From NCBI GenBank assembly GCA_023375675.1, contig JALQBC010000034.1, positions 62,001-126,000 of the forward strand: 64,000 bases of DNA. Direction: 5' to 3'. The position numbers were made by a program, and so were the translations under genes. Below, piece by piece: positions 22,140-32,657 of the stretch. Position 1 is the first letter of the stretch. The number at the start of each line of letters is the position of its first letter. The stretch comes from Cytospora piceicola (taxonomy: Eukaryota; Ascomycota; Sordariomycetes; Diaporthales; Cytosporaceae). Below the pieces are notes generated by a model that worked only from the letters and a program-made list of their open reading frames with translations, was not told the DNA's origin and did not search any database.

Positions 22140-23870
22140 TTAGATCTCCTTTGGGTCGTTGGTCACCATGTCCTCGGCGGAAATCTGCATTGTTTTGTCA
22201 GATCCAGAGAAATCCACAACCCATTCGCAGTTGTCACGAGGCGAAACCTCAACCTGGATATCATGATCCGGCTGGTGGATGGACGTGGCTGGGTTTGAAT
22301 TTTCTACCGTCGGAGGGATCCACAACCCGTTGGGAGGCCTCACATCGAAGCGTAGAGTAACGAGCGCCGCGAAAGCTAAGATCTCCGTGGCGGCGAAGTG
22401 GCGGCCAGGACATAGTGTCGATCCACCACCGAATGCCCGGAAAGCTACCGGGTTGTAGCGTTTGCCACGTGTCTCTCGCAGGAATCTTTTGTGATAGAAC
22501 TTGTCGACATCGGGACCCCACGCTGCTTCCAGGCTGTGTTGAACACTGGCCGGAATCAAGACGATACCACCTTTCTTCAAGAGGTATTGCCCATTCAGGA
22601 GATGGTCTTCGAGGACCACACGACTGGCTACGCTGGTGCTGTGGATTCGGAAAGTTTCTTGGAACGTGGAAACGAATATGGGGCATCTGTTCTTGACGTA
22701 GTCTATGTCGATCCGGTGGACGCCGTCTTGTGTTTTGACCCCTCCCGAGAGTTCCTGTCGACAGTCCTCTAATACAACAGGATCGGAGAAAAGGTGGTAG
22801 ATGAGCCAGAACGAGGCTGGCATGGCATTGCTGATTATCGCAACAGAGATAGCAACCTCAAGTCTTGCTATATCTTCCAGAGGGATGCCAGCTGAGCTGT
22901 GGACTTTGTACTGGGCTTGAATGAGGGGAGATGCCTCCGGGCTTTTTGGACCTTCTTCTTGGTAGTAGCGCACGAAAGCTTGGACCAAGGCCTCTCGTGC
23001 TTGAACATATGGTCGAGCTGAAAGACGTGGCAATACGTCGATCATCAGTGGTATGATCCCAGCCTCGTATTTTCTTTGCATTATCAGTGTCTGAGGTTAA
23101 ATATGTTGTGTGGAGGCGTTGACTTACGATCTAATCGCTACAATCGTAGGATCTCGAAAAGGATTTTGAGGACCGTATACGCTTTCGGTCGTAGCTGCCA
23201 ACACCTGAAGGCTCACCCACTCGAACAGGTTGATCATCGATGAGCCACTGGCAGCAAACTTGCTCAGTGAGGCTGCGATGACCTGAACCGACTTTCTGTT
23301 CAGTGTATCCAGTTGAGGTCCAGGACTCAACGTTGGATGGAAGACCTTTGGGGACCCGAATATAGCGCCATCATTTTCCAAGGCATCAATGGATATCATT
23401 TGATTTGTGGGCGGGCTAAGCTTCATGAGGGTAGAATGCATCTTAACCGTAACAGGGACAAAAGAAATACTGCGGACTTGGCGTTGAATGGGGGGTATGA
23501 GCGTGGTGGAATTGACGATGTACAGTCGGATTCCAGGAAGTCGCAGAGTGTAAATAGGTAATCGACTAGATTGTAGTCTAAGTCAGTATAACTCCATTGA
23601 GTCTGGTCTTGGAGGCGATGGGCTTGGAAGAAGCAAAGTACCAACTTCTTGCCATTACCTTTGTGGACCCTTCCAATAGTTGGAACCTTTGCGCCACAAG
23701 TCGATCGCCGGGCTGATGAAGGGGATGGTGCTCCCAATCGCTGGAGGCTCTTTGACATCTTGCGTGAGGTTCAGGAGCATCCGGAGAAGCACATACGCGG
23801 CCAATATGCCGGTAAGGACGGTTACAAGAATGGAAATCAAGCTGGTGCTGGGCGCAAACAGAGTGTCCAT
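22140..23870 (-). CDS. cytochrome P450, CYP7/CYP8-like I-helix
   Basis: Three exons, 23870-23659, 23577-23128 and 23073-22140, 531 aa. An equally in-phase acceptor a few bases inside exon 2 (after AATCTAG) is possible. Residues about 10-35 form a membrane anchor (LISILVTVLTGILAAYVLL), followed by a Pro-rich hinge (EPPAIGSTIPFISP). The K-helix ETFR is at 360-363 and the heme loop FGGGSTLCPGRHFA has Cys442 as the thiolate ligand. The I-helix reads NAMPASFW (303-310), so the usual acid-Thr pair is absent. This resembles the Asn-x2-Pro-Ala-x-Phe-Trp pattern of CYP7A and CYP8 families. Those families act on sterols or rearrange peroxides. Together with the nearby 3-beta-HSD this suggests oxidation or rearrangement of a terpenoid or sterol-like scaffold in the ER membrane. 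It is intact. Confidence 0.9.
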
Positions 23871-24592
23871 AGTAAACTATGAAGGGACAGAGCTACAGAG
23901 GAAGTTGGATAGAGGGATGAGTGCTTTGGAGAACGAGCGAAGGGGAGCAAGCTCCGGTCGGGATTCCCGTGTAACGTCGGATTGTTCAGCTCATTTGCCG
24001 CTTCCCGTGCCAATGCCGTAATCAATACGAGCGCCACTGTGAATCTCTGGCAAGAACAAGGGAAGACGAGTACCATGGACTGACGGACCATTGAGATCTT
24101 GGAGGCCTGACCACTGAGATTGAGGAAAAGGCATATCCATACACTTGCAAGAAGGTGCAGAAACCTGAGAGATCAAAGTTTCGGACCAACAGTCTACTAA
24201 GGTGACCATGCAGGATCGCAATAGCATCGGATTCGTCCGTCTTGGAATCCCGTCGGACCGGGCAAGACATGCTGTCTTCCGGAAGGTCTTGAATTGACAA
24301 GCTTTTAACCACTTTTGGAACTCAAAGCCGGACAAGGCTCTCCACATATGCACGCGCGCGCACACACACATACATGTAACCCGGCCGCGATATTTTTATT
24401 GCTTGGGGGCTGAACAAGGTGGTAGTCATACTGTGTAGCACTACATACATCAGAATTGTGCGCATAACTGAAGTCAAATGAAAACATATCATGGTTGTTA
24501 CATAGTCCCACTATTTTGTACAGAATAGCTTTACCCCTCCCGTGATATACCAAATACCATGTCCTACCTACCCATAGGAGAATATATGTCAC
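23871..24592. other. P450 promoter and possible decayed coding remnant
   Basis: Minus frames at 24022-24312 and 23991-24371 overlap each other. The first begins MVKSLSIQDLPEDS and could be a fragment of a lost gene, but I recognise no family. A GCGCGCGCACACACAC microsatellite is at about 24352-24368. The stretch ends at the inverted-repeat element. Confidence 0.3.
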
Positions 24593-25299
24593 ACAGACAT
24601 GGCATGTAGGGGGGTACATGACATGTAAGTGTTAACATGGCATGTAAGTATTGACATGGCATGTTGGCGAAAGGGGTTAGCGTCGTTGCTTTAAGGCCCT
24701 TACCGGTATTTAAGAAAGTGTCAACTGCTAACCGAATCTGGCAACGCGCTAAAATCCCTAAACAAACTACTAAAAATAGGATCTAATAAAATAACTAAAA
24801 TAACTATAATTATAACTAAGAAACAATAATAAAGTATAATATCTAATATAAATATATCCTAAAAGGCTACCTTTAAACTACTTACTTAGCTGTAAAGGAC
24901 AGGGGCTATTACCTTAAACTAACCTTAACCTAAACTAACCTTAACCTAAACTAACCTTAACCTAATTTAGTATAGATCGGATTTTTTATATAGTTAACAC
25001 TTTCTTATATACCGCCGTGACCTCTTATATATACTAATATTATTTTAAGGTGTTTATTAATATATGTAGTTTTATATAGTATAATAGTTAATTCTGTAGC
25101 TTAGCTTAGTGACGCTAGCAGGGTTTAAGGGTTTAGGTTTAATTACTTATTAACTTATTAAGTGGTTTTTTTTTACTAGGCCTGAAAAAAAGACGCTAAC
25201 CCCTTTCGCTAACATGCTATATTAAATCGACATGCTATGTCAGAATAACATAAGATGTTACTTTTATATAGCATGTACCGCCTTATATAGCATGTCTGT
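24593..25299. mobile_element. MITE-like element with inverted ends of about 92/108 bp, decayed
   Basis: The left arm 24593-24684 and right arm 25192-25299 are imperfect inverted copies. Both start ACAGACATG at the outer edge and end GCGAAAGGGGTTAGCGTC at the inner edge, and both hold sub-repeats of the ACATGCYATGT kind. The right arm has several G-to-A or C-to-T differences (CATGGCATGTA against CATGCTATATA), as expected after RIP or methyl-cytosine decay. The interior is AT-rich with no open frame of note. A two-base duplication (AC) flanks it, too short to be certain. No transposase is present, so it would be non-autonomous. Confidence 0.75.
24919..24966. repeat. 16-bp tandem repeat, three copies
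   Basis: CTAACCTTAACCTAAA is repeated three times (the last copy has one change) inside the inverted-repeat element. It resembles decayed telomere-type CCCTAA sequence but is not canonical. Confidence 0.8.
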
Positions 25300-25320
25300 A
25301 CCTAGATATCCCTTAATAGG

Positions 25321-25625
25321 TAGGTAGTGTTAAAACGGTACGCTATACGGTCTTTCTACTAGAGGGTCCGTTTTACGCTTTATTTATATCGCCTAACGAG
25401 CCTAAATCCAGAAAGAAGATCCTCCCTACGGTCTTTCTTATTTGAAACTATTTTAGTTAGGTAAGAACGAATCGATTAAAAGACTATGATTAAGTTTTAA
25501 AACTATCTTCTAGACGGTTTCTAGACGGTTTTTCTAGAGCTAGGCTCGTCAGGCGATATAAATAATGTGTTAAACGGTCCCTCTGGTAGGAGGACTATAT
25601 AGTATACTATTTTGATATTACCTAT
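25321..25625. mobile_element. second MITE-like inverted-repeat element, about 305 bp
   Basis: The left arm, about 25321-25407, and the right arm, about 25541-25625, are inverted copies sharing AGGCTCGT-AGGCGATATAAATAA and CGGnCCCTCT-GTAG blocks. Toward the outer end the left arm (read inverted) has GACCGTATAGCGTACCG where the right arm has GACTATATAGTATACTA. Three CG dinucleotides have become TA. The loop of about 130 bp has no coding capacity. It is a separate element from the one ending at 25299. Confidence 0.75.
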
Positions 25626-25917
25626 GTAGTGCGCTACGGTAGCCACAGGGCGGCACGTTATAAAAAAAAAGGTACTTCCGAATCGAGTATGTTATTTCGA
25701 GGGGGGGGGGGGGGAAGCTGCATACAGAGTTGGGACTGGGCTCGAACTTTGTTTTTCACCTTGATATCTCTCTTCGTGTGTCTGATCCGGCCTATAGTGT
25801 TTTAGTACGAGCCCTAGAGCACTTTATTTTCAAACTGGGGAACGGCGGTAGGACCGCCTGCCGAGAAGGCCTTCCGTTAGGAAGGATCGGAATCTTAATA
25901 GCTACTTAAGTAGATAC
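25626..25917. other. spacer with long G run
   Basis: A run of 14 G occurs at 25701-25714 and an eight- or nine-base A run at about 25662. A near-palindromic CCTTCCGTTAGGAAGG lies at 25870-25885, and a 17-bp inverted match to it lies at 27251-27267. No gene is visible. Confidence 0.5.
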
Positions 25918-25997
25918 GCCGCTTAGGCTGCTCCGGATCCGATAGAGTAACGCCCTTCGGGCGTTACTCTATCGTCTCTTCCGCAGCCTTAAGCGGC
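25918..25997. repeat. two-tier inverted repeat, potential cruciform
   Basis: The inner stem is perfect: GATAGAGTAACGCCC at 25941-25955 pairs with 25959-25973 across a TTC loop. Outside a short mismatched bulge, GCCGCTTAGGCTGC (25918-25931) pairs with 25983-25997 with a single extra base. No coding frame crosses it. Confidence 0.9.
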
Positions 25998-25998
25998 G

Positions 25999-26173
25999 AA
26001 ATATTTATTTACATACTTACTTACTTACTTACTTACTTAGTTACTTACTTACTTACTTAATAATTAAATAACTAAATTACTAGCTAGTTTACTAACTAAC
26101 TTAGTAGCTAACTTAATAGCTAACTTAATAGCTAACTTAATAGCTAACTTACTTACTAACTTACTTACCTACC

Positions 26174-26211
<38 letters not shown>

Positions 26212-26661
26212 ATACTTAAATAACTAAGTTATTAGCTACTTAACTAACTACTTTACTAACTAATTTACTAGCTAACTTACTAGCTAACTTACTTACTTAC
26301 CTACTTACTTACTTATTTACTTACTAAGTAATTTACTAGTTAACTTACTAGCTAGCTTATTAGCTAGCTTACTAGCTAACTTACTTACTTACTTACTTAT
26401 ATAATAGTTAACTTACTAAATAGCTTATATACTTACTTACCTACTTACTTACTTATTTACTTATTTACTTATTTAATAGCGAATTTACTTACTAGCTTAC
26501 TTACTAACTAACTTACTAACTAACTTACTTACTTACTTACCTACCTACCTACTTACTTACTTACTTACTTACTTACTTATATACTTATTTACTTATTTAA
26601 TTACTTAGTAATTAACTAGCTAACTTACTAGCTACTTTACTAGCTAACCTACTAGCTAACC

Positions 26662-26707
<46 letters not shown>

Positions 26708-26715
26708 TTAACTTA
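25999..26715. repeat. imperfect (CTTA)n tetranucleotide array
   Basis: About 715 bp made almost wholly of CTTA units broken by blocks of CTAA, CTAG and AATAGCTAACTT words. The interruptions recur roughly every 150-200 bp, suggesting a higher-order unit. GC content is very low. No gene. Confidence 0.95.
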
Positions 26716-28462
26716 ATCCGAATTTAAAGGCTTATATAAGCCTTCGGTAAAGAAAAAGGAAGGGAAAGGCTAGGGTTCGGGTTAAGAACCTTAAAGAACC
26801 TAGAGAATTAAAACTATTAGCTTTAATAGTAAGCGTACCTTAAGGGCTACGATTTAATTAAATATACCGTTTAATAGCCCTTTTTCTACAGATTCAGATT
26901 TAGGTAAGTACGTCTTAATCGGATTAAAACTCGAGCGTGCATCTTAGTTCGAACCTAAGGTCTATAGTGAAAGCCTTATCGTAGGCCTTATCGTAATCGG
27001 TCTTATCGTAGGCCTTAAAGTAACCGTAAGCCTTCCGGCAGGCATTAAAAGGCCTAACAATCTCTAGTTCTCTTAGCCGTTCGACGGCTAAAATCACTGC
27101 TTTTCACAGCCAATCAGGTGCTTTAGACGGGTGCTGTAGCGAATCAGCATGATTGTAATTCAGAGCCAATCAGAATCAAAAACAGGTGGCACAAATCTCA
27201 AGGGCAACAATTTTCTATTGTGCTCGCCCGCCTTGTAAAACAAACATCAACCTTCCTAACGGAAGGCATATTTCCCCTCCCCTACCCAGCCACAATAAGA
27301 CGCGATTCGTAGCAGCTCCCTGACGCCTTTGTTTCCTTATCCACGATCGAACCCAATGATCTGCATTGAAGATTGATTTCATGAAGAATCTCCGCCGCAC
27401 TGGTCAGCCTTCTTCATCTAATTAGTGTATAATAGCAGTCGTCAAGTTGTTCTATTCGATATGCCCTGCTCTGGATCGTCACAGTATCGGAGCGGAAGAA
27501 ATTGTACATAGATATGAAGAGGGGCCGAAGGGCCGTGACGGTGAGATATAGGCCGTACCATATCTCGATATATCTTGCAGTGGACTGAAATCATATGGGA
27601 TGCTGCATGATGATGATATTCAAGTCAAGAACCACCAGAAACTGTCCGAAGAGTTGTCACACAATAATAGTGTAAAGCCGCCATCCCGAAAAGTAGCTTA
27701 CAGGTGATGTATGACATCTGCAGGATCCTCCAGGGCCAGAGTAGTCGACATGCCGGAGTCCGCTCGAGGGGTAGAAAGAGCAGACTTGATGGAAAGAAGT
27801 CGGGCTCACGTACGAGAATGCTCAAGCATAGCCAGAATCATGGGTTCAGAGAGTCACACAAGTCTTGGAGGGAACGAGTCCATGGCATGACGCCAAATCG
27901 TGGACTGACCAACTGGTAAGGCCATACGCTTATCAACTCGTGGCACGAAGAGGGGCTCCGTGGGCTTGCAATCCTTGCATTAACTGTGACCTGTTGGTTC
28001 ACATTTTGTCGTATATGTTGGGGGCTGGCACAGTACTGATTACTATCTATTCGACTGTGCACAAATGTGTTATGCTTTCATGCCGCCGATGGGTCAGACC
28101 GGGCCAGATCTCTTTCGATATGAACCAACATGCTGAAAGCTCGCATAGACTAGGTCTAGATCGGCCCGTTACCTGCGGGTAAGAACTTGCCCTAGTACTT
28201 TTACATCTAAACTGTTGGCTCTGAGGTCCTTGGAGGCACCGGAGATTAGCAAAGTGGCCACGCTCATCGGCGATGGTAATTAGTGTATAGCCGTCAGGGC
28301 TGTCAGCTGACAGATTGGTTTGACACATCCGGACAACTCCCATTATCTCTCTGCCTTGAAAGAACGCAATCGTTGTTACAGTCCAGAGACCGTGAGACCC
28401 CACGCTATCTAGCTAGCCTTGCAGCCTCGGGCCTAGTTTCCCACGAATCGCTTAAAGACACC
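26716..28462. other. AT-rich decayed DNA grading into FAD-oxidase promoter
   Basis: An 18-bp perfect palindrome (AAGGCTTATATAAGCCTT) is at 26727-26744. Repeated CTTATCGTAGGCCTTATCGTA words occur near 26975-27020. Composition returns to gene-like from about 27100. Frames at 27215-27400 (minus), 27625-27825 (minus), 27865-28182 (plus) and 28047-28403 (minus) have no motifs. The last few hundred bases must hold the promoter of the gene starting at 28463. Confidence 0.45.
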
Positions 28463-30376
28463 ATGACCAGCCAGTCAGTGCCGCCGCCGCCACCACCCTG
28501 GGCGGGAATATTGACTGCGAGCCTCTGCTCCGAGCCGCAGTTCCACAAGCGGCAGGTCCTCTACTTCCCCGGTTCGTCCGAGTTCACTGACAGCGAGAAT
28601 GACTACTTCAACGCTTCCGTGCGCGAGGTTCAATCGGTGGCCGTCGCTCGGCCTACCTCAACCGCTGATATCTCGGCACTGCTCAAGACCCTCCGCCGTT
28701 ATTTGCCCACTACCACGCCCATTGCCGTACGTGGCGCTGGACACGCAACCTATGTGGGCACTGCAAAGGCCGCCGGAGGCGTCACCATCGACAGTGAGTC
28801 TCCTCAGCAAGGAGAGTACTGTTGCTGCCTCTTCGTCCCTTGATTTCGACATGCTGTGCTGGAGAATGGCTCTGACGCATGGCTAGTGAGGGGGGTCCGC
28901 GGTGTTGACGTCCTTGCGGGCGATAAGCACGTTCGAATAGCAGCTGGCGAGAAGTGGCACTCCGTATTCGCTACCCTGGAGTCGCACAAGCCTCCGTTGA
29001 CCACGGTAGGTGGTCGCTCGCGAAACGTTGGCGCTATAGGGTTCCTTCTAGGGGCCGGGTTGTCGAGCCTTTCAGCCGGCTACGGCTTCAGCGCCGATAT
29101 GGTGACGTCGTGGGAGGTAAGATATCCACTGTCCTTTAGTTATCTTTCTCTGAAACATGGTAACACAACCGCAACTCGTCATTCCACCTGAAGTCAGGAA
29201 ATTTACACTTCTGGAGTCCATGTAAACTTGTATGGCGTAAAACGGCATGCTCGAGTGTGCTAACTCTGAGAGTGCACTAAGTACTAATGGAGATACTTGC
29301 AGGTTGTTCTAGCCTCAGGAGAAATCATCATTGCGAGGAGGGACGATAGCAAGACGGCGGATCTTTGGGACGCGCTACGCGGCGGATCGACCAACTTCGG
29401 GATTGTTACCGCCGTCGAGATGTCGTGTTTCCCTCATCCAGCGCTATTCCGCGGTGGTACTCCTTTCTACCTGCCTTTAGCCCGACAAGAAACCCTCAAA
29501 GCCCTTTACAGAGTAGCGGTAGCCTCGAATCCATTTCCGGGAGAAAACGAGCCTATTAACCATGCTATGTGGAGTATTACCCAGACCTTCGGGCTCAAAT
29601 TTATCAACGCTATGATTACTACTACAGGATCTACGAAGCAAGAAAACCTTGAGGACTTTACCAGCGTATGGGGGAGGATTCCCCTAATTGGCGGTCTCCG
29701 AACCAGCTCGCATGGCGAGTTTGTGGAAAGGATGGGCAACCTAGCACCTGAGGGCGGCAGAAGGTAAGTCGGCTTCTGACGACCGGGGGCTCATTAAATA
29801 CAGTCGAGGTAGGCAGAGTATGAGGACTATGCTGATATCGAATCTAGAACACTGCACAAGTCCATTACGGTCAAGTTGAACGTCGACCTTCTTAGTGCTG
29901 CGGTCGATCTGTGGTACAAATCCGCCGACTTTGTACGACCTGTCGCTGGCCACATCCACACACTAGTGCTGCAGCCCTTGCCTCTTGGCATGCTGGAAGC
30001 GTCAAGCAAGATCACAGCCAACAGCGAAGCCAAAATACCGGCTGTAACCTCCAACTTCATGGGTTTGAGCCCTAAGGACGGACCCCTACTTATCGTTCAG
30101 ATCTGCACCACCTACAACAACGCAGAGGACGACGAGCTCGTCGCTGAGGCAGATACCAAGTACTTGGAGGAAGTGACCACCCTCGCGCGACAGATGGGCC
30201 TTGAGCACAGATATATCTTTGCCAACTATGCTTGGCCTACGGAACCTGTTATGGCGGGTTACGGCGAGGAACGCCTGGCGTTTCTGAGGAAGGTCGCTAC
30301 GAAATATGATCCGGAGGGTTTCTTTCAAGGTCAATTTGTTGGGGGATTCAAGATTGGAAGGTTTGGTCAATCTTGA
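28463..30376 (+). CDS. berberine-bridge-enzyme-like FAD oxidase (copy 2)
   Basis: Four exons: 28463-28793, 28887-29116, 29303-29763, 29848-30376, 516 aa. A longer upstream open frame exists, but the ATG at 28463 matches the start context of copy 1. The N-terminus is Pro-rich. The flavin motif RGAGHATYV has His94, and GGRSRNVGAIGFLLGAG follows with no cysteine at the second attachment site. The C-terminus has NYAWPTEPVMAGYGEERLAF and DPEGFFQGQF. It is closely related to the oxidase at 19258-20927 along the full length. Intron positions differ: only the one after the SWE/VWE position is shared, copy 1 has one in GEHW, and copy 2 has them at TID and GRR. It likely acts in the same pathway on a related intermediate, and its codons look intact. 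Confidence 0.9.
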
Positions 30377-30566
30377 GTGGTTTGTTGCCACTTGTGCGAA
30401 CGGTCTTCTATCCGTTGTCTGCAGATGCACCCGTTGCGGCTGGAGCGGCGTTCACTTGAGAACTCGGCATTCGAGATCAGCACTTAACATCATATCTGCC
30501 TGTAAGCAACTGGGCATGGGGAAAAATTATCATTATCTACCTGAATTCTGTGGGGCAGACTTGTAG

Positions 30567-31028
30567 CTACATTCCTACTCGGAGCACATCAACTTGTACA
30601 CATGGGCAGGCTTCAATATCACAACGAATCGAGTGTAATCCTTCAGAAGACGGGTTTAATGTTGTCGAATTTGATCCATTCAGACACATGACCAAGTCCA
30701 GCTGCTCCTCGTAGTAGTCATCGTCGTGATCCATCCGTGCTCGCTGTTGTACATTTTGACCTCCTCGGCGGAGACTCTGGAAAATTTCGTCGAAGCCCTC
30801 GATGGTGCGCCGCTCGCCGAGCTGTGTCTCGGTGCTGATCTCCAGGGCAAACTTACCGCACCAATTATTCTCGCTGCCTGTGATTTCCACGGCGTAGTCG
30901 CGGACGGCAGGGTGGTTGGCGCTTGCCTTATCTCCTCGGCGAAATCTTGTGACGATATTGTGCGCGGCCTCTGGCTGTGGCTGGGGCTGCTTCCGGGTGG
31001 TGGTCTTTTTGTGGTTTGTTCGTCCCAT
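30567..31028 (-). CDS. hypothetical small protein
   Basis: Single-exon frame of 153 aa from the ATG at 31028 (the open frame itself extends to 31100). It starts MGRTNHKKTTTRK, giving a basic, Gln/Pro-rich N-terminus. The middle reads as plausible beta/alpha protein (DYAVEITGSENNWCGKFALE), followed by an acidic patch (DHDDDYYEEQ) and a Cys-containing tail. No signal peptide or recognised domain. It is convergent with FAD oxidase copy 2. Called because the composition is protein-like rather than random; function unknown. Confidence 0.4.
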   Translation of the reverse strand: MGRTNHKKTTTRKQPQPQPEAAHNIVTRFRRGDKASANHPAVRDYAVEITGSENNWCGKFALEISTETQLGERRTIEGFDEIFQSLRRGGQNVQQRARMDHDDDYYEEQLDLVMCLNGSNSTTLNPSSEGLHSIRCDIEACPCVQVDVLRVGM

Positions 31029-32613
31029 TCCGACTTGGCCCTTGGGTTTAGGGGATGAACGCCTGCAGTCTAGATTTGATTCGACTGGTACATGGTACAC
31101 TCGGAAAGTTCGGGCAAGGCTTAACGTTACTTTAGTTTGAAGGTATAGTTCGGATTAATCACAGGTTAGAGTGGAATGTCAGATACGTGAAATTCCAGTG
31201 TTATTTGTTGTTGAGGTAGGAGGAAAGTCGGATTAGTCTAGCGAGAGAGAGCAGCATGTATATATATGTAATCGAAGGCACCCGTGGACACTGTTATGCC
31301 ACCCGGGTTTGGCGTAGCCCTATTCAGGTTGAACTCATTCCGCGGCTACGACGTCCGGCGCTCTAATTTGGCTGCAGATATGAGATGAAGTTTGAACCTT
31401 GAACTTTTGCGTATTTATTTCCAAAGAAGGCACGACCTTCTGTTTGCCTAGGAATCAGGCCAGGAGATGTGAATTCCAATCCAGAGCTGTACCTTGCTAG
31501 TTTCTATCTAATACTACCTGGGTACTCTTTGCCCATACAACCTCTCCATTGCTTGGCGTGTGGTATTGATCCCCATCCCATACCCAAAGATGGCGCAGTT
31601 TGCCAGGTCTTTGCTGGTCTTGCAGAATGAAAGCGACCTGGCTGACTTTGTTGACGGCATGGACCTAGATGAGCAACGGGGAGAGGACAATATCGACTTC
31701 GACGACTTGCAGGTCAAGGGGGCGGATTTCACAAGATCAAGAAATTTGGAGTTCAGGGCCCGCGACCTGGGTCAGTACTCCAGCGATGTGGACTATAGGA
31801 GCCAATGGAATGAAACTGTCAGGACTAAAGGAAAGCGCATCGAGCCGATGAAACAGGGAGGTACAAGACTCAGTGGCGCAGAATCAAGAAAGATACTGAT
31901 CCAAGGCTCAGGGATAGACCTTTTTGAGCAGGAGTTCGAAGTCAATTATTACAGTACTTGGGTTCCCCGGAGCCCGTGGTCATTCCACGCGCCACGATGT
32001 CCTCCCACTGGATCGAACAATTACATATATGCTATTTGTATTCCCATTCGCATCGGGGGCTCCCGTTGAAAGAAGGGGCAGGTGCCAAAGAAGTAATAGT
32101 ATTAATATCGAATCCTCGCAGAACCATGCAAGGCGGGCCCGTCAGTGCAGTACCATCCATCAGTTTGGGAACGACGGACAGGGAGGCCCGGGATGCGTTG
32201 AAATTAAAAGTCCTACAAAGGTCTTGAGTTGCGTGACCGAACGCGCTGCGCTCTTCGCGCCAGAAACTACAAGAGAATTGAGACGGTATTATATGTATAA
32301 GTACGCCAGTTTACATTTGCGTCTGTAAGTCAGTCCGTGCAATCATATACGGCTGCTTGTTCAGGGTTAGGGTTAAGTTCGAAAGAGCAGGGGTGGCCAG
32401 TTGAGTATGGGGCAATGCACATGTGCTCGACAAGACCGGCTCCGTACTACTGAGTGAGATATTTAGTTTGGGTGAAGATGGACGATCCTGCAGGAGCCAA
32501 GATAGATTGATGGAACGTTTACAGGAGGACAAGGCAGGGGACGGGTGTGCCGAGCATGTGCTTGTAATAACAGATACGGCAATAAACGTAACCCGTTCAC
32601 CCCTTTTATCGCT

Positions 32614-32657
<44 letters not shown>

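Noticed and set aside
24305..24619. 104-codon minus frame at the element border
   Set aside because: It crosses the left inverted-repeat arm and a CA/CG microsatellite and contains no motif.
25715..25770. tRNA-like T-arm (GGGCTCGAAC) with thought of a SINE
   Set aside because: No cloverleaf could be built around it and no A/B box pair was seen.
25999..26715. possible CRISPR-like array
   Set aside because: The units are four bases long without unique spacers, so it is a microsatellite.
25869..27267. 17-bp inverted match at 25869 and 27251 as ends of a larger transposon
   Set aside because: The word is nearly self-complementary, so the inverted match is weak evidence and flanking bases do not extend it.
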